64,000 bases of DNA from Chryseobacterium sp. PMSZPI (GTDB lineage Bacteria; Bacteroidota; Bacteroidia; Flavobacteriales; Weeksellaceae). A model generated the notes under the pieces. It was given only the letters and a program-made list of their open reading frames with translations, was not told where the DNA came from and did no database searches. Positions within the stretch are counted from its first letter, which is position 1. Every line of letters starts with the position of its first letter. Positions 17,295 through 25,792 of the stretch are shown here, piece after piece. The position numbers were made by a program, and so were the translations under genes. The stretch spans positions 1 to 64,000 of the forward strand of contig NZ_PIZV01000071.1 in NCBI RefSeq assembly GCF_002835665.1, read 5' to 3'.

Positions 17295-17858
17295 TTAATT
17301 AAACTTCGCCTCTTTCTGCCATACATCTGCAATTAAAAAAGAATCATTTTCTTTAATCACTTTTACTTTAATCGGATATTCGGCTTTAAGTTCTTTATCG
17401 GAAAGAAGGGCATCAAACATGAAATGGTTTTCCTTTTCAGAAATCAGTTGACATTTTGTTACTTTTATTTCATTCCAATCTTGTCCTGCAATTAAAAACC
17501 CAATACCTATTCCGGCCTCTTTTGTATCAAACTTTGCTTTCCATTTTTCCTGAAATTCTTTTTCAGTAAGACTTCCGTCTATGTCCAAATCAACATTGGT
17601 AGCATCTGTTTTATAATCGAAATAATCTTTAGTTGTTATTTTCTGCATCATCTTTTCCTGTGCAATGAGATCAGCTTTAAAATAATCTTCGATGCTTTTT
17701 TCCAACCATCTCTTAGCTTCTTCTGCTTCTTTAATCTGAGGTTCGGTTTTCTGAATTACTTCTTCTTTAGTCTGAGGTTTGATTTGAGTTACTTTCTCCT
17801 TCTTTTCTTCCTTGCATGCGATAATTAAAAACAAGGAAGCAACAATCGTTCTTTTCAT
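17295..17858 (-). CDS. Uncharacterised lipoprotein
   Basis: A 187-residue protein with a short signal and lipobox (LIIAC, Cys15), followed by a Lys/Glu-rich linker (about 16-50) and a compact alpha/beta-looking C-terminal domain (about 50-187). No family is recognised. It should be anchored in a cell membrane, facing the periplasm or the surface. It lies 12 bases upstream of cutC in the same direction; no functional link can be claimed. Confidence 0.7.
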   Translation of the reverse strand: MKRTIVASLFLIIACKEEKKEKVTQIKPQTKEEVIQKTEPQIKEAEEAKRWLEKSIEDYFKADLIAQEKMMQKITTKDYFDYKTDATNVDLDIDGSLTEKEFQEKWKAKFDTKEAGIGIGFLIAGQDWNEIKVTKCQLISEKENHFMFDALLSDKELKAEYPIKVKVIKENDSFLIADVWQKEAKFN

Positions 17859-18057
17859 ATTTTGTTTTGGATCTATAAATTTTGGCTAAAGCCGATAGAG
17901 TATGAGCCTGTGATAAGTTTAAGAATTTTATTTCCTAAATCAATTTGTCGTTTTTTATTACGAATAAGTTTCACCATTAAGGTTCTTAAGATTTTTAGAA
18001 TATTAAGTTTGAGCTCCGCTTTAAGGCATGTTGCTTATAAAAAATCTTTGATTTTTT

Positions 18058-18124
18058 CTTAATTACCCTCAACAACTTAATTCATCTTAATGGTTCAAAT
18101 AAATTTTTAATAAAATGTAAACAG
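18058..18124. repeat. Dispersed 66-base repeat, copy 2
   Basis: Near-identical to 2605-2670. It lies in the 319-base gap between the lipoprotein and asparaginase genes, 54 bases past the asparaginase stop. The rest of the gap (17859-18057) shows only a spurious short reading frame. Confidence 0.8.
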
Positions 18125-18177
18125 ACTCTATGATATTTACAAAAACAGACTTTAACCTGTTTTATATTGATATTTTA

Positions 18178-19179
18178 CTATTTTAAGGCAAATTCCGGTT
18201 TTTCCAGACGGTTACCTTTTTGATCGTATACGGCAAAATTAAACCCGTCCTGGATACAGTACGAACCGTATTCCCCTTTTTTATTAATGGCAATAAAGCC
18301 TACCTGGATATCTTTCAGGTTTTTATTTCTTCTCTGATTAATTTTTACAATTCTATCCACCGCTTCTTTACAAGCTTCTTGTGGATTTCTGCCTTGTCTC
18401 ATCAACTCTACAACAAGATGAGTTCCTACAGTTCTGATCACCTCTTCACCATGTCCCGTTGCTGTAGCTGCCCCTACTTCATTATCTACAAATAAACCGG
18501 CACCAATAATTGGTGAATCACCTACTCTTCCGTGCATTTTGAAGGCCATTCCGCTGGTAGTACAAGCACCTGAAAGATTTCCCTGAGCGTCTAAAGCAAT
18601 CATTCCTATGGTATCATGATTCTCAATATTGGCAATAGGTTTATATTGGCTTGTTTTCAACCATTCTTTCCATTCTTTTTCTGATTCCGGGGTAAGAAGA
18701 TTTTCTTTTTTAAAACCCTGCGAAATAGCGAATTGTAATGCACCATCTCCTACCAACATTACGTGAGGTGTTTTTTCCATCACAGCTCTGGCCACAGAAA
18801 TTGGATTTTTTATATACTCAAGACATGCCACAGAACCAATGTTATAATTATCATCCATGATACAGGCATCCAAAGTCACTCTTCCATCTCTGTCCGGACG
18901 ACCTCCGTAGCCAACACTTCTCTCCTTGGGATCCAATTCTACAATACGAACCCCTTTTTCAACAGCATCCAAAGCTTTCCCTCCCTTTCCAAGGATAGTC
19001 CAGGCTTCTTCATTGGCTTTTAAACCAAAATTCCAGGTAGAAAGAACGATGGGGTTGTTGACCGCTTTGGCGTCAAGATGTTTCGGTGATTCAGCAGCCA
19101 TCAGATCCAATGGACTTATGGCGAGTGCCGCCGTTGCCACTCCCAGTTTTTTTATAAAACTTCTTCGGTTATTGTTCAT
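18178..19179 (-). CDS. N4-(beta-N-acetylglucosaminyl)-L-asparaginase (glycosylasparaginase)
   Basis: A 333-residue Ntn hydrolase. A twin-arginine-type signal (NNRRSFIKKLG, then a hydrophobic run to about 29) directs export. The autocleavage site is Asp189-Thr190 in ENHDTIGMIALD, freeing Thr190 as the nucleophile. The substrate loop GRVGDSPIIGAGLFVDN follows. It closely resembles the well-studied flavobacterial (Elizabethkingia) enzyme that splits the GlcNAc-Asn bond of N-glycoproteins after proteolysis. With GH20 hexosaminidase and beta-mannosidase in the same window, it fits a glycoprotein-degrading lifestyle. Confidence 0.95.
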   Translation of the reverse strand: MNNNRRSFIKKLGVATAALAISPLDLMAAESPKHLDAKAVNNPIVLSTWNFGLKANEEAWTILGKGGKALDAVEKGVRIVELDPKERSVGYGGRPDRDGRVTLDACIMDDNYNIGSVACLEYIKNPISVARAVMEKTPHVMLVGDGALQFAISQGFKKENLLTPESEKEWKEWLKTSQYKPIANIENHDTIGMIALDAQGNLSGACTTSGMAFKMHGRVGDSPIIGAGLFVDNEVGAATATGHGEEVIRTVGTHLVVELMRQGRNPQEACKEAVDRIVKINQRRNKNLKDIQVGFIAINKKGEYGSYCIQDGFNFAVYDQKGNRLEKPEFALK

Positions 19180-19285
19180 GGTATCTTAATTATTAATGCC
19201 CAACAAATCTAAAAAAAACTTCCATGAAATCCTCAAACAAACAAGGAATATCCGTGTATTATTTTTATTTATCTTTACTGCTGTA

Positions 19286-19891
19286 ATGGACTTATTTAAA
19301 ACTTTCAGGAATATTGCGTTCTTTCAGGAATTATCTGATGAAGAAATTAATATCCTGGCTAGTATCAGTACCCCCAGACTTCTTCACAAAAAAGAGAAGC
19401 TGGCAGAACCAGGCCAGTCCTTTAACCATTTATTCATCATGTCTCATGGACTATTGAGATTTTTCTTCGACGATGAAAACGGTATTGAAAGCAATCTTTT
19501 TTTACCCTCAGAAAAAGAAGCATCCATCATGGCAGCTCCGGAATCATACTCTGGAGAAACCGAAAGAAAGTACACTATAGAAGCTGTTATCAAAAGTCAG
19601 GTCTTTCTCTTCAATAAAAATGAATTCGAAGATATTGCATTTCAGCACAAAGGCATTTATAATGTATACCTTAAATCTTTGAAGATGATCATTACCATAT
19701 CAAAGACCCGTATAGAGCAATTTTGTTCTACTTCTCCACATTCCCGTTATGAAGAGTTTCTGGAAACAAGACCCTTTACATCTCAAAATGCTAATAGAAA
19801 GTATATTGCTAATTTTCTGGGCATTACTCCCAATTCACTTTCACGAATGACAGCCCGTATTCATAAAAAAAGGAACGAAAGAAAAAAATAA
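19286..19891 (+). CDS. Crp/Fnr family transcriptional regulator
   Basis: A cyclic-nucleotide-binding-like beta barrel (about residues 10-125) is followed by a short helix-turn-helix (RKYIANFLGITPNSLSRM). The reading frame is open from an ATG at 19196, but that start leaves only 16 bases to the divergent asparaginase gene. The ATG at 19286 gives a normal start (MDLFKTFRNIAFFQELSDEE, 201 residues) and a promoter-sized gap, so I prefer it. Ligand residues for cAMP are not evident, as in many Bacteroidetes members. It sits directly upstream of the DUF3302-HlyD-NodT operon and is a candidate regulator of it. Confidence 0.85.
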   Translation: MDLFKTFRNIAFFQELSDEEINILASISTPRLLHKKEKLAEPGQSFNHLFIMSHGLLRFFFDDENGIESNLFLPSEKEASIMAAPESYSGETERKYTIEAVIKSQVFLFNKNEFEDIAFQHKGIYNVYLKSLKMIITISKTRIEQFCSTSPHSRYEEFLETRPFTSQNANRKYIANFLGITPNSLSRMTARIHKKRNERKK

Positions 19892-20039
19892 CTTAGGAAT
19901 ACTTTTTCTCACTTTATTCAGCCTAATTTTGCTTCATCAAAATACTATAACACAATTCATTAAAAACAAAAATGAGAAAAATATATCTTAAAAACACAAC
20001 CTATTATTGAATAAGCTTTAATTTTCATTACATTTCAAA

Positions 20040-20059
20040 ATAACCAGAAACCTGGTTAT
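20040..20059 (+). terminator. Hairpin after the Crp/Fnr gene
   Basis: A perfect 8-base stem (ataaccag, loop aaac, ctggttat) followed by ctccttttt. It probably ends the regulator transcript; an operator role upstream of the export operon is also possible. Confidence 0.5.
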
Positions 20060-20103
20060 CTCCTTTTTACATTCAATATCATTTTACCCTATACAATTAT
20101 TTT

Positions 20104-20463
20104 ATGCAAAGAATGACAATACTTCTTTGCCTGTTGTTATCATGCAATTTGGTTCAGGCATCCACAGGCAATTTAGAAGATAATATAGCAAATGCTGCTT
20201 CATGGTTAATTTTACTTGTTTTACCTGTTGCAGGAATTTACCTTTTCTGGAAAGTTCATATCTATCCGGAAAAAGTAGCTGAGAAAAAGAATCATCCTCA
20301 GCTGAAAGCCATAAAAAGTATGTGCCTCCTTTCCCTTGTTTTTGGAGGCCTTTTATGGCCGGTTGCTTTAATCTGGGCCAACTACGAATATGAAACCCCG
20401 AATGATCAGACAAAAGACACAAATCTTATCGAAGAAGAAGAATTTATAACAACTGAAAATTAA
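20104..20463 (+). CDS. DUF3302 small inner-membrane protein
   Basis: A 119-residue protein with a cleavable-looking or anchoring N-terminal hydrophobic stretch (1-19) and two membrane segments (about 34-50 and 74-92). The segment YLFWKVHIYPEKVAEKKNHPQ and the following helix match the DUF3302 (YiaW-like) family, which in enterobacteria is paired with the HlyD-like protein YiaV. The same pairing is seen here with HlyD starting five bases downstream. It may be an assembly or stabilising factor for the export complex; function is unproven. An alternative start is Met4. Confidence 0.82.
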   Translation: MQRMTILLCLLLSCNLVQASTGNLEDNIANAASWLILLVLPVAGIYLFWKVHIYPEKVAEKKNHPQLKAIKSMCLLSLVFGGLLWPVALIWANYEYETPNDQTKDTNLIEEEEFITTEN

Positions 20464-20468
20464 CAAAC

Positions 20469-21626
20469 ATGCTGGAATTACTAGTCGCAATATATGCCGG
20501 AATATGCTGGCTTCTCATCAAAAAACTAAAACTGATCCCCTGGACATTTACCACACAAGTGGTTGTATATTCACTACCGATTTTCGGTTCTATAGCTTTA
20601 ATACTAAGTTTAAATTATTATTGTCCTATAACCTCCGACGTGAAAGTAGGAAACAGAAGTGTAGATATCACCACCCAGGTTCTCGGGAAAGTCAAAAAAG
20701 TATATGTAAGCACCAATCAGGAGGTCAAGAAGGGTGATACACTATTCGTTTTGGATAGAGAGTCTTATGTACAGGAAATCAAGTCACTGGAAGCTAAACT
20801 AAGCAATATGAAAGCTACTGTAAGCTCTTATAATACAGATATATCCGCTTCCAGAAAAAATATCGTCGGTTTACAATCCCAACTTGATCTGGCTAATAAA
20901 AGAGTAGCTCAGTATCAGGAGTTAGTAGATGCAGGAGCTGCCAATAAATTTGATCTGGAACAAGCTATCACCAATGTACGTGATCTGCAATCCCGCATCA
21001 GTGCTGCCCAGTCTCAACAACAGTCTCTGGAAACAAAGTCTACAGCATCTTACGGTGGAGAAAATTCCTCTGTTTCCGAAATTCAGGCAAAGCTGGACCA
21101 AGCCAAATGGAATCTTTCTCAAACTGTGGTTTTAGCTCCTACAGACGGTATTATTCCCAATGTACAATTGAATGAAGGTGCTATTATGGCTCCTTTTAAA
21201 TCTGCTTTTGTTCTCATTCAGAAGCAACAGTCTGTCATAGGATTTTTTGCTCAAAACGAATTGGAAACCGTAAAATCAGGAGATGAAGTTGAACTAGCCC
21301 TTAAAACAGAGCCCGGAAAAGTTGTTAAGGCCAAACTGGAATATGTTATTGATGCAACTAGCCAGGGAATTATGAATAATGCCGGAGGAATGCTTGGAGG
21401 AAACGGATCTGTTGCAGGACTTCCTGATACTGCCAGACAATTGCCGGAAACGGATGGAAAACTTATTGCCAAATTTATATTGGAAGATCATCAAAAACAG
21501 CTTACTGTAGGTGCAAGAGGAACTGCTGTCATCTATTCTGATCATATCAAACCATTGCATCTTATCCGAAAGGTAATGGTACGTGTGAACAGTAAAATCA
21601 ACTTCTTAATTCCTAAACTTCATTAA
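20469..21626 (+). CDS. HlyD-family membrane fusion protein (YiaV/EmrA-like)
   Basis: A 385-residue periplasmic adaptor. Two hydrophobic helices near the N-terminus (about 2-19 and 24-48) anchor it; a biotinyl-lipoyl half (about 60-100), a long alpha-helical hairpin (about 105-215) and a second lipoyl half with beta barrel follow. It is unusual in having two N-terminal membrane segments, as in YiaV. The gene is tightly packed between the DUF3302 and NodT genes (gaps of five bases and one base). It should link an inner-membrane partner to the outer-membrane channel, but no ABC, RND or MFS pump gene lies in the operon. Confidence 0.88.
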   Translation: MLELLVAIYAGICWLLIKKLKLIPWTFTTQVVVYSLPIFGSIALILSLNYYCPITSDVKVGNRSVDITTQVLGKVKKVYVSTNQEVKKGDTLFVLDRESYVQEIKSLEAKLSNMKATVSSYNTDISASRKNIVGLQSQLDLANKRVAQYQELVDAGAANKFDLEQAITNVRDLQSRISAAQSQQQSLETKSTASYGGENSSVSEIQAKLDQAKWNLSQTVVLAPTDGIIPNVQLNEGAIMAPFKSAFVLIQKQQSVIGFFAQNELETVKSGDEVELALKTEPGKVVKAKLEYVIDATSQGIMNNAGGMLGGNGSVAGLPDTARQLPETDGKLIAKFILEDHQKQLTVGARGTAVIYSDHIKPLHLIRKVMVRVNSKINFLIPKLH

Positions 21627-21627
21627 A

Positions 21628-23028
21628 ATGTACAGAAAGTTAATTGTATTGGGAATACTTTCCATAAGTTTAAGTTCTTGCATAGGTTATCAAGAGCCTA
21701 CTAAAGAAACTATGGATCAATTGAAAGAAAGAAGTGAAATTGTTTTTCATATAGAAATTCCGGATGAATGGATATTTGACAGACAGGCGAATTCAAAGTC
21801 ACTTTCTTACGACTGGATCACCATTCTTAAAACACCTCAATTGGATACTTTGATTGATGAAGGAATGTTGCATAATGCAGATCTTATCATTGCCAAAGAA
21901 AAGCTTAATCAGGTTGAACTGGCTATGGAGATTGCAGGAAGCGATCTTTATCCAAGTGTAAATGCTGTTGCCAATACATCTAATAATCTGGTGAGCGATA
22001 CTCAAATCCGGCGCCTTGCATTAAAAGCCAGCTGGGAAATAGACCTTTGGGGCAAAAACAAATCATCACAAATGGCCAGCACAAGCAATTATTTTTCTGC
22101 AAAACATCAGAATACATTACTACATCAATCTATTGCAGGAATGATCGCTAAAGCTTATTACCTAAATATTGCAGGGAATATTCAGGAAGATAAAATTGAG
22201 AGTTACATTCAGAAATCCAAAGACCTGGAAAAACTGTATACCATTCAGAAAAAAGTGGGAACAGCCAATGCTCTGGACCTCTCAACTATTTCAGCAGAAA
22301 TTATTTCTCTGCAGGGATATCTGGAAAAGGTTAGAAATGCAAATGCTCAATCCAAAAGATCATTGGAACTCCTCACCGGAAAATATCCGGAAGGAAAACT
22401 TGCCACCCAAAATTTCTTTACTCCTGTGAAAAATGATATTCCTGAGTCTTTTCCTCTTCAGCTTTTGGAAAACAGATCAGATATACAGGCAAGTCAGTTT
22501 CAAATAGAAAAGGCTTTTTATGAAGTACAACAGGCCAGGGCTGCAAGACTTCCTTCGTTGAGTATAAGTTCTTCTCTGGGAGCGGCAGGAAGCAATGTGG
22601 AATCCATCAATTCTTTATTTTCAAGCCCATTATTAAAGGTAGGCAGTGGGTTGGTTTCTCCTCTATTCAATAATGGAAAATTAAAAAAGAATGTAGAAAT
22701 AAAAAATTCACAACAAAAACAGACCGTTGAAGAGTACGCAAAAACTGTTCTAAATGCATTGAATGAAGTGGAGTCATCGTTAGCTAATTTACATTCTATT
22801 GAAAAGCAGATTACTTATAATACTCAGGCTATAGATGAATTGAAAAATAATATTGAACTCACACAAAAGCAAATAAAAGTAGGTTCAAGCAATAGTTTCG
22901 TATTGATCCGTAAACAACGGGATCTTCTTAAAAACGAGATAAACCTCATCAATCTGGAACTTCAATACAGGGTTGAGCGCATCAATCTTTATATGGCTTT
23001 AGGTGCTGAAAATTTTATATATTCATAG
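21628..23028 (+). CDS. TolC/NodT-type outer-membrane efflux lipoprotein
   Basis: A 466-residue outer-membrane factor. A lipobox (LSSC, Cys18) ends the signal peptide. Two repeats of long helices with the conserved turn ENRSDIQASQFQIEKAFYEV (about 285-305) and LPSLSISSSLGAAGS are typical of the NodT lipoprotein branch. It forms the trimeric exit duct for the HlyD partner encoded immediately upstream. The operon ends in a hairpin at 23041-23073. Confidence 0.92.
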   Translation: MYRKLIVLGILSISLSSCIGYQEPTKETMDQLKERSEIVFHIEIPDEWIFDRQANSKSLSYDWITILKTPQLDTLIDEGMLHNADLIIAKEKLNQVELAMEIAGSDLYPSVNAVANTSNNLVSDTQIRRLALKASWEIDLWGKNKSSQMASTSNYFSAKHQNTLLHQSIAGMIAKAYYLNIAGNIQEDKIESYIQKSKDLEKLYTIQKKVGTANALDLSTISAEIISLQGYLEKVRNANAQSKRSLELLTGKYPEGKLATQNFFTPVKNDIPESFPLQLLENRSDIQASQFQIEKAFYEVQQARAARLPSLSISSSLGAAGSNVESINSLFSSPLLKVGSGLVSPLFNNGKLKKNVEIKNSQQKQTVEEYAKTVLNALNEVESSLANLHSIEKQITYNTQAIDELKNNIELTQKQIKVGSSNSFVLIRKQRDLLKNEINLINLELQYRVERINLYMALGAENFIYS

Positions 23029-23040
23029 TTTTATACTTCA

Positions 23041-23073
23041 AAAGGTTGTAGATCTTTCTACAGCCTTTTATTT
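23041..23073 (+). terminator. Terminator of the HlyD-NodT operon
   Basis: An aaaggttgtaga stem pairs with tctacagcctttt (one G-U pair) and is followed by a T-rich run. Confidence 0.8.
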
Positions 23074-23132
23074 TTTAATTACCCATCAAGCTTTGCTCCC
23101 TCCAGTAGCTTATTTGTAGGAATTTATAATAT

Positions 23133-23182
23133 TCTCGCATTCTATGATAAAATTTATTTGCTTTTTATCATAGAATGCGAGA
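23133..23182. terminator. Perfect 20-base inverted repeat between convergent operons
   Basis: The arms at 23133-23152 and 23163-23182 are exact complements (tctcgcattctatgataaaa) around a 10-base loop. It sits 13 bases past the stop of the minus-strand sulfur operon and probably ends it; it is longer than the normal terminators here. Confidence 0.65.
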
Positions 23183-23195
23183 GTTTTATAGTTCT

Positions 23196-23684
23196 TTAGT
23201 GAGGTAATTTATCTCTGAAATATCCATACACCCATGTTCCGGTAATAGCACTCAACAGGGTAACAGATACTGCTAGTGCTCCTGTTCCGATCTGGGCAAA
23301 GAGTGGTCCCGGACAAGCTCCTGTAATGGCCCAGCCAAAACCAAAGATCAGTCCGCCATAAATCTGACCTTTATTGAATTTTTTAGGAGTGAAGGTAATG
23401 GGTTCTCCGTAAATGGTTTTAATATTGAATTTTTTGATCAGCCACACTGAAATCATTCCTACCAAAACAGCACTTCCGATGATTCCGTACATGTGAAAGG
23501 ACTGGAGTCTGAACATTTCCTGTATCCTGAACCAACTAATCACTTCCGCTTTCACGAAAATAATTCCAAATATCACTCCTGCTGCAAGGTATTTCAAATT
23601 GTGATACCATTTGTGCTCAAACCAACTCTCATTAACACAAATCACATCCTGATGACGAATATCCTGTTCTTTTTCTTTTATCAT
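23196..23684 (-). CDS. YeeE/YedE-type half transporter, second component
   Basis: A 162-residue membrane protein with four hydrophobic segments. The motif TGACPGPLFAQIGTG (about 122-136) is the second cysteine motif of YeeE/YedE thiosulfate transporters. The first motif is in the gene just upstream, so the full transporter is split into two chains (PmpA/PmpB-like). It is the last gene of an operon that begins with the persulfide dioxygenase-like gene. It likely takes up or relays sulfur compounds at the inner membrane; the exact substrate is inferred from YeeE. Confidence 0.85.
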   Translation of the reverse strand: MIKEKEQDIRHQDVICVNESWFEHKWYHNLKYLAAGVIFGIIFVKAEVISWFRIQEMFRLQSFHMYGIIGSAVLVGMISVWLIKKFNIKTIYGEPITFTPKKFNKGQIYGGLIFGFGWAITGACPGPLFAQIGTGALAVSVTLLSAITGTWVYGYFRDKLPH

Positions 23685-23710
23685 TACTTAATTCCGTTTT
23701 AAAATTAAAC

Positions 23711-24274
23711 TTATAGGGAAAGGATTACGGGCAAAATGAGATTTGCCATGATAAATCCTCCTATCATAAAGCAAATTGTTGCAACTAAAGACGGCCATTG
23801 TAAATTGGAAAGTCCCATAATGGCATGCCCACTGGTACATCCTCCTGCGTATCTTGTTCCGAAACCGACTAAGAAGCCTCCTACCACCATCATGATAAAA
23901 CCTCGTAATGTAAAAAGACTTGTAAAGCTCATCAGCTGCATAGGTACGAGATTGCTATAATCTGTAATTCCATATCCTGCTAATTCAGCTTGAAGATTGG
24001 GATTAACGGTAATTTCTGCAGGATTTAGCATAAAATTAGCTGCAATCATTCCTCCAAAGAAAATTCCAAGGACAAAAAATAAATTCCACAATTCTTTTTT
24101 CCAATCGTATTTGAAAAAATTCACATTTGCCGGTATACAGGCTGCACATATGTGTCTCAGTGAGGAACTGATCCCGAAAGATTTATTTCCCATAATCAAC
24201 AAAGCCGGAACGGTGAGCCCAATCAGCGGGCCTGCAATATACCAGGGCCATGGTTCTTTTATTATCTCCAACAT
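23711..24274 (-). CDS. YeeE/YedE-type half transporter, first component
   Basis: A 187-residue membrane protein with about five hydrophobic segments. It carries the first YeeE cysteine motif, GFGTRYAGGCTSGHAIMGLS (about 138-157), whose cysteine in the known transporter relays thiosulfate through the pore. It starts 21 bases past the MBL-rhodanese stop and ends 26 bases before the partner half, indicating one operon and one heteromeric transporter. Confidence 0.87.
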   Translation of the reverse strand: MLEIIKEPWPWYIAGPLIGLTVPALLIMGNKSFGISSSLRHICAACIPANVNFFKYDWKKELWNLFFVLGIFFGGMIAANFMLNPAEITVNPNLQAELAGYGITDYSNLVPMQLMSFTSLFTLRGFIMMVVGGFLVGFGTRYAGGCTSGHAIMGLSNLQWPSLVATICFMIGGFIMANLILPVILSL

Positions 24275-24295
24275 ATCTATTCTTTTATTCTAAAT

Positions 24296-25708
24296 CTATT
24301 TAAAAACTTTAGTTTGGCATACAAAATCACTTTTAGGAACGCCTGTTGAAGCTATTGCTTTAAAACCACCTTCAACTTCAGTAAAATTCCGATAGCCTCT
24401 CGCCTGAAGAATACTCGCCGCCATCGTACTCCTATAACCACTTCCACAATGCATATAGAAATGTTCTTCAGTATCTATTTTATGAATCCATTCGTTGATA
24501 TAGGCTAAAGGTTTGCTGTATGATTCGTTCACATGTTCTGCATTATATTCACTCTCTTTTCTTATATCGATAATCTTTACAGTCTTATTTTTTATTTCCT
24601 GTTCAAATTGTTCTGCTGAGATTCGATTTACAAAGTCTATTTCTTTTCCACTCTCCTTCCAGGCTTCAAATCCTCCTTTTAAAAATCCTAAAACATGATC
24701 AAATCCTACCCTGCTCAAGCGGGTTACAGTTTCCTCTTCATCTCCTTTTTCCGTTACCAACAGGATGGGTTGATTTACATCTGCTACCAACGCACCTACC
24801 CAAGGTGCAAAATCACCATTCAACCCTATATTAACAGACTGCGGTATAAAGCCTTTGGCAAATATAACATTGCTTCTCACATCTAAAATTAAAGCCCCTG
24901 AAAACTCTGCTGATTCCTCAAACTGATCTGGTGAAAGTCCGTTTAATCCTCGCGATAAAACTTCATCAAAGCTGTGATAGCCTTTTTTATTCATCATCAC
25001 ATTCATTCCAAAATAAGGTGGCGGAGGTAAAAGTCCATCTGTGACTTCTTTAATGAAACTTTCTTTATCCTTTTGATTAAGGGCATAATTGGTTTTCTTC
25101 TGATTTCCTAATGTATCTACAGTTTCTTTTTGCATATTTTTACCACATGCCGAACCTGCTCCATGAGCCGGATATACTATAATTTCGTCATTTAAAGGTA
25201 AAATTTTTTCATATAAACTGTCATACAACAGTCCGGCCAATTCTTCCTGCGTCATATTTGTTGCCTTCTGTGCGAGGTCCGGGCGTCCTACATCTCCTAA
25301 AAATAAAGTATCACCGCTGAATAATGCTTTTTCAACTCCATGCTCATCAATCAACAGATAGGAAGTACTTTCCAGTGTATGTCCGGGCGTATGAAGAACC
25401 TTGATTTTGATATTTCCAATTTCAAAAATCTGGTTATCTTCAGCAATTATTGCATCAAATTCCGTCTTTGCCATAGGCCCGTAGACAATAGGAGCTTCTG
25501 TTTTTTTACTTAAATCAATATGTCCGCTCACAAAATCTGCATGGAAGTGTGTTTCAAAAATATATTTCAGTTTTACTCCATCTTTTTCCATTCTTTCAAT
25601 ATAGGGTTGTGTTTCTCTTAAAGGATCTATGATAGCAGCCTCTCCGGCTGAAGTAATATAATATGCTCCCTGAGCCAAACATCCTGTATACATCTGTTCT
25701 ATTTTCAT
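24296..25708 (-). CDS. MBL-fold persulfide dioxygenase-like protein with two rhodanese domains
   Basis: An MBL domain (about 1-240) has the metal motif THFHADFVSGH, then HTPGH and SGDT. A first rhodanese domain without a visible active-site cysteine (about 265-360) and a second with MHCGSGYRST (catalytic Cys) complete the chain. This ETHE1/Blh-like layout oxidises glutathione persulfide or related species to sulfite and passes sulfane sulfur. The frame stays open to a TTG at 25741, but that codon lies inside the predicted -7 element; the ATG at 25708 (MKIEQMYTG) gives the family N-terminus, with 25717 as alternative. First gene of the sulfur operon. Confidence 0.92.
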   Translation of the reverse strand: MKIEQMYTGCLAQGAYYITSAGEAAIIDPLRETQPYIERMEKDGVKLKYIFETHFHADFVSGHIDLSKKTEAPIVYGPMAKTEFDAIIAEDNQIFEIGNIKIKVLHTPGHTLESTSYLLIDEHGVEKALFSGDTLFLGDVGRPDLAQKATNMTQEELAGLLYDSLYEKILPLNDEIIVYPAHGAGSACGKNMQKETVDTLGNQKKTNYALNQKDKESFIKEVTDGLLPPPPYFGMNVMMNKKGYHSFDEVLSRGLNGLSPDQFEESAEFSGALILDVRSNVIFAKGFIPQSVNIGLNGDFAPWVGALVADVNQPILLVTEKGDEEETVTRLSRVGFDHVLGFLKGGFEAWKESGKEIDFVNRISAEQFEQEIKNKTVKIIDIRKESEYNAEHVNESYSKPLAYINEWIHKIDTEEHFYMHCGSGYRSTMAASILQARGYRNFTEVEGGFKAIASTGVPKSDFVCQTKVFK

Positions 25709-25738
25709 CTTATTCATTTTTGATTTTGTTATTTGATA

Positions 25739-25787
25739 CAAATTTCCCGCTTTCCGTTTTCCTGTACAGCTACTTTTGTTACATAAG
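25739..25787 (-). promoter_or_regulatory. Sulfur operon promoter with Crp/Fnr-type box (copy A)
   Basis: Positions 25766-25787 hold a 22-base sequence identical to 26639-26660. On the minus strand it reads GTAAC-AAAA-GTAGC within CTTAT and TGT flanks. The TTTG of the -7 element (25742-25739) lies exactly 43 bases past the first G of the box, as in copy B. The -7 element departs from consensus (GAAATTTG), as expected for an activator-dependent promoter. Confidence 0.65.
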
Positions 25788-25792
25788 AAGAT

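Noticed and set aside
17862..18062. 66-residue frame before the lipoprotein gene
   Set aside because: It sits in the promoter region of the divergent-looking gap, lacks homology signs and ends at the dispersed repeat.
19196..19285. N-terminal extension of the Crp/Fnr regulator
   Set aside because: It would leave 16 bases between divergent starts, and the internal ATG gives the family-like N-terminus.
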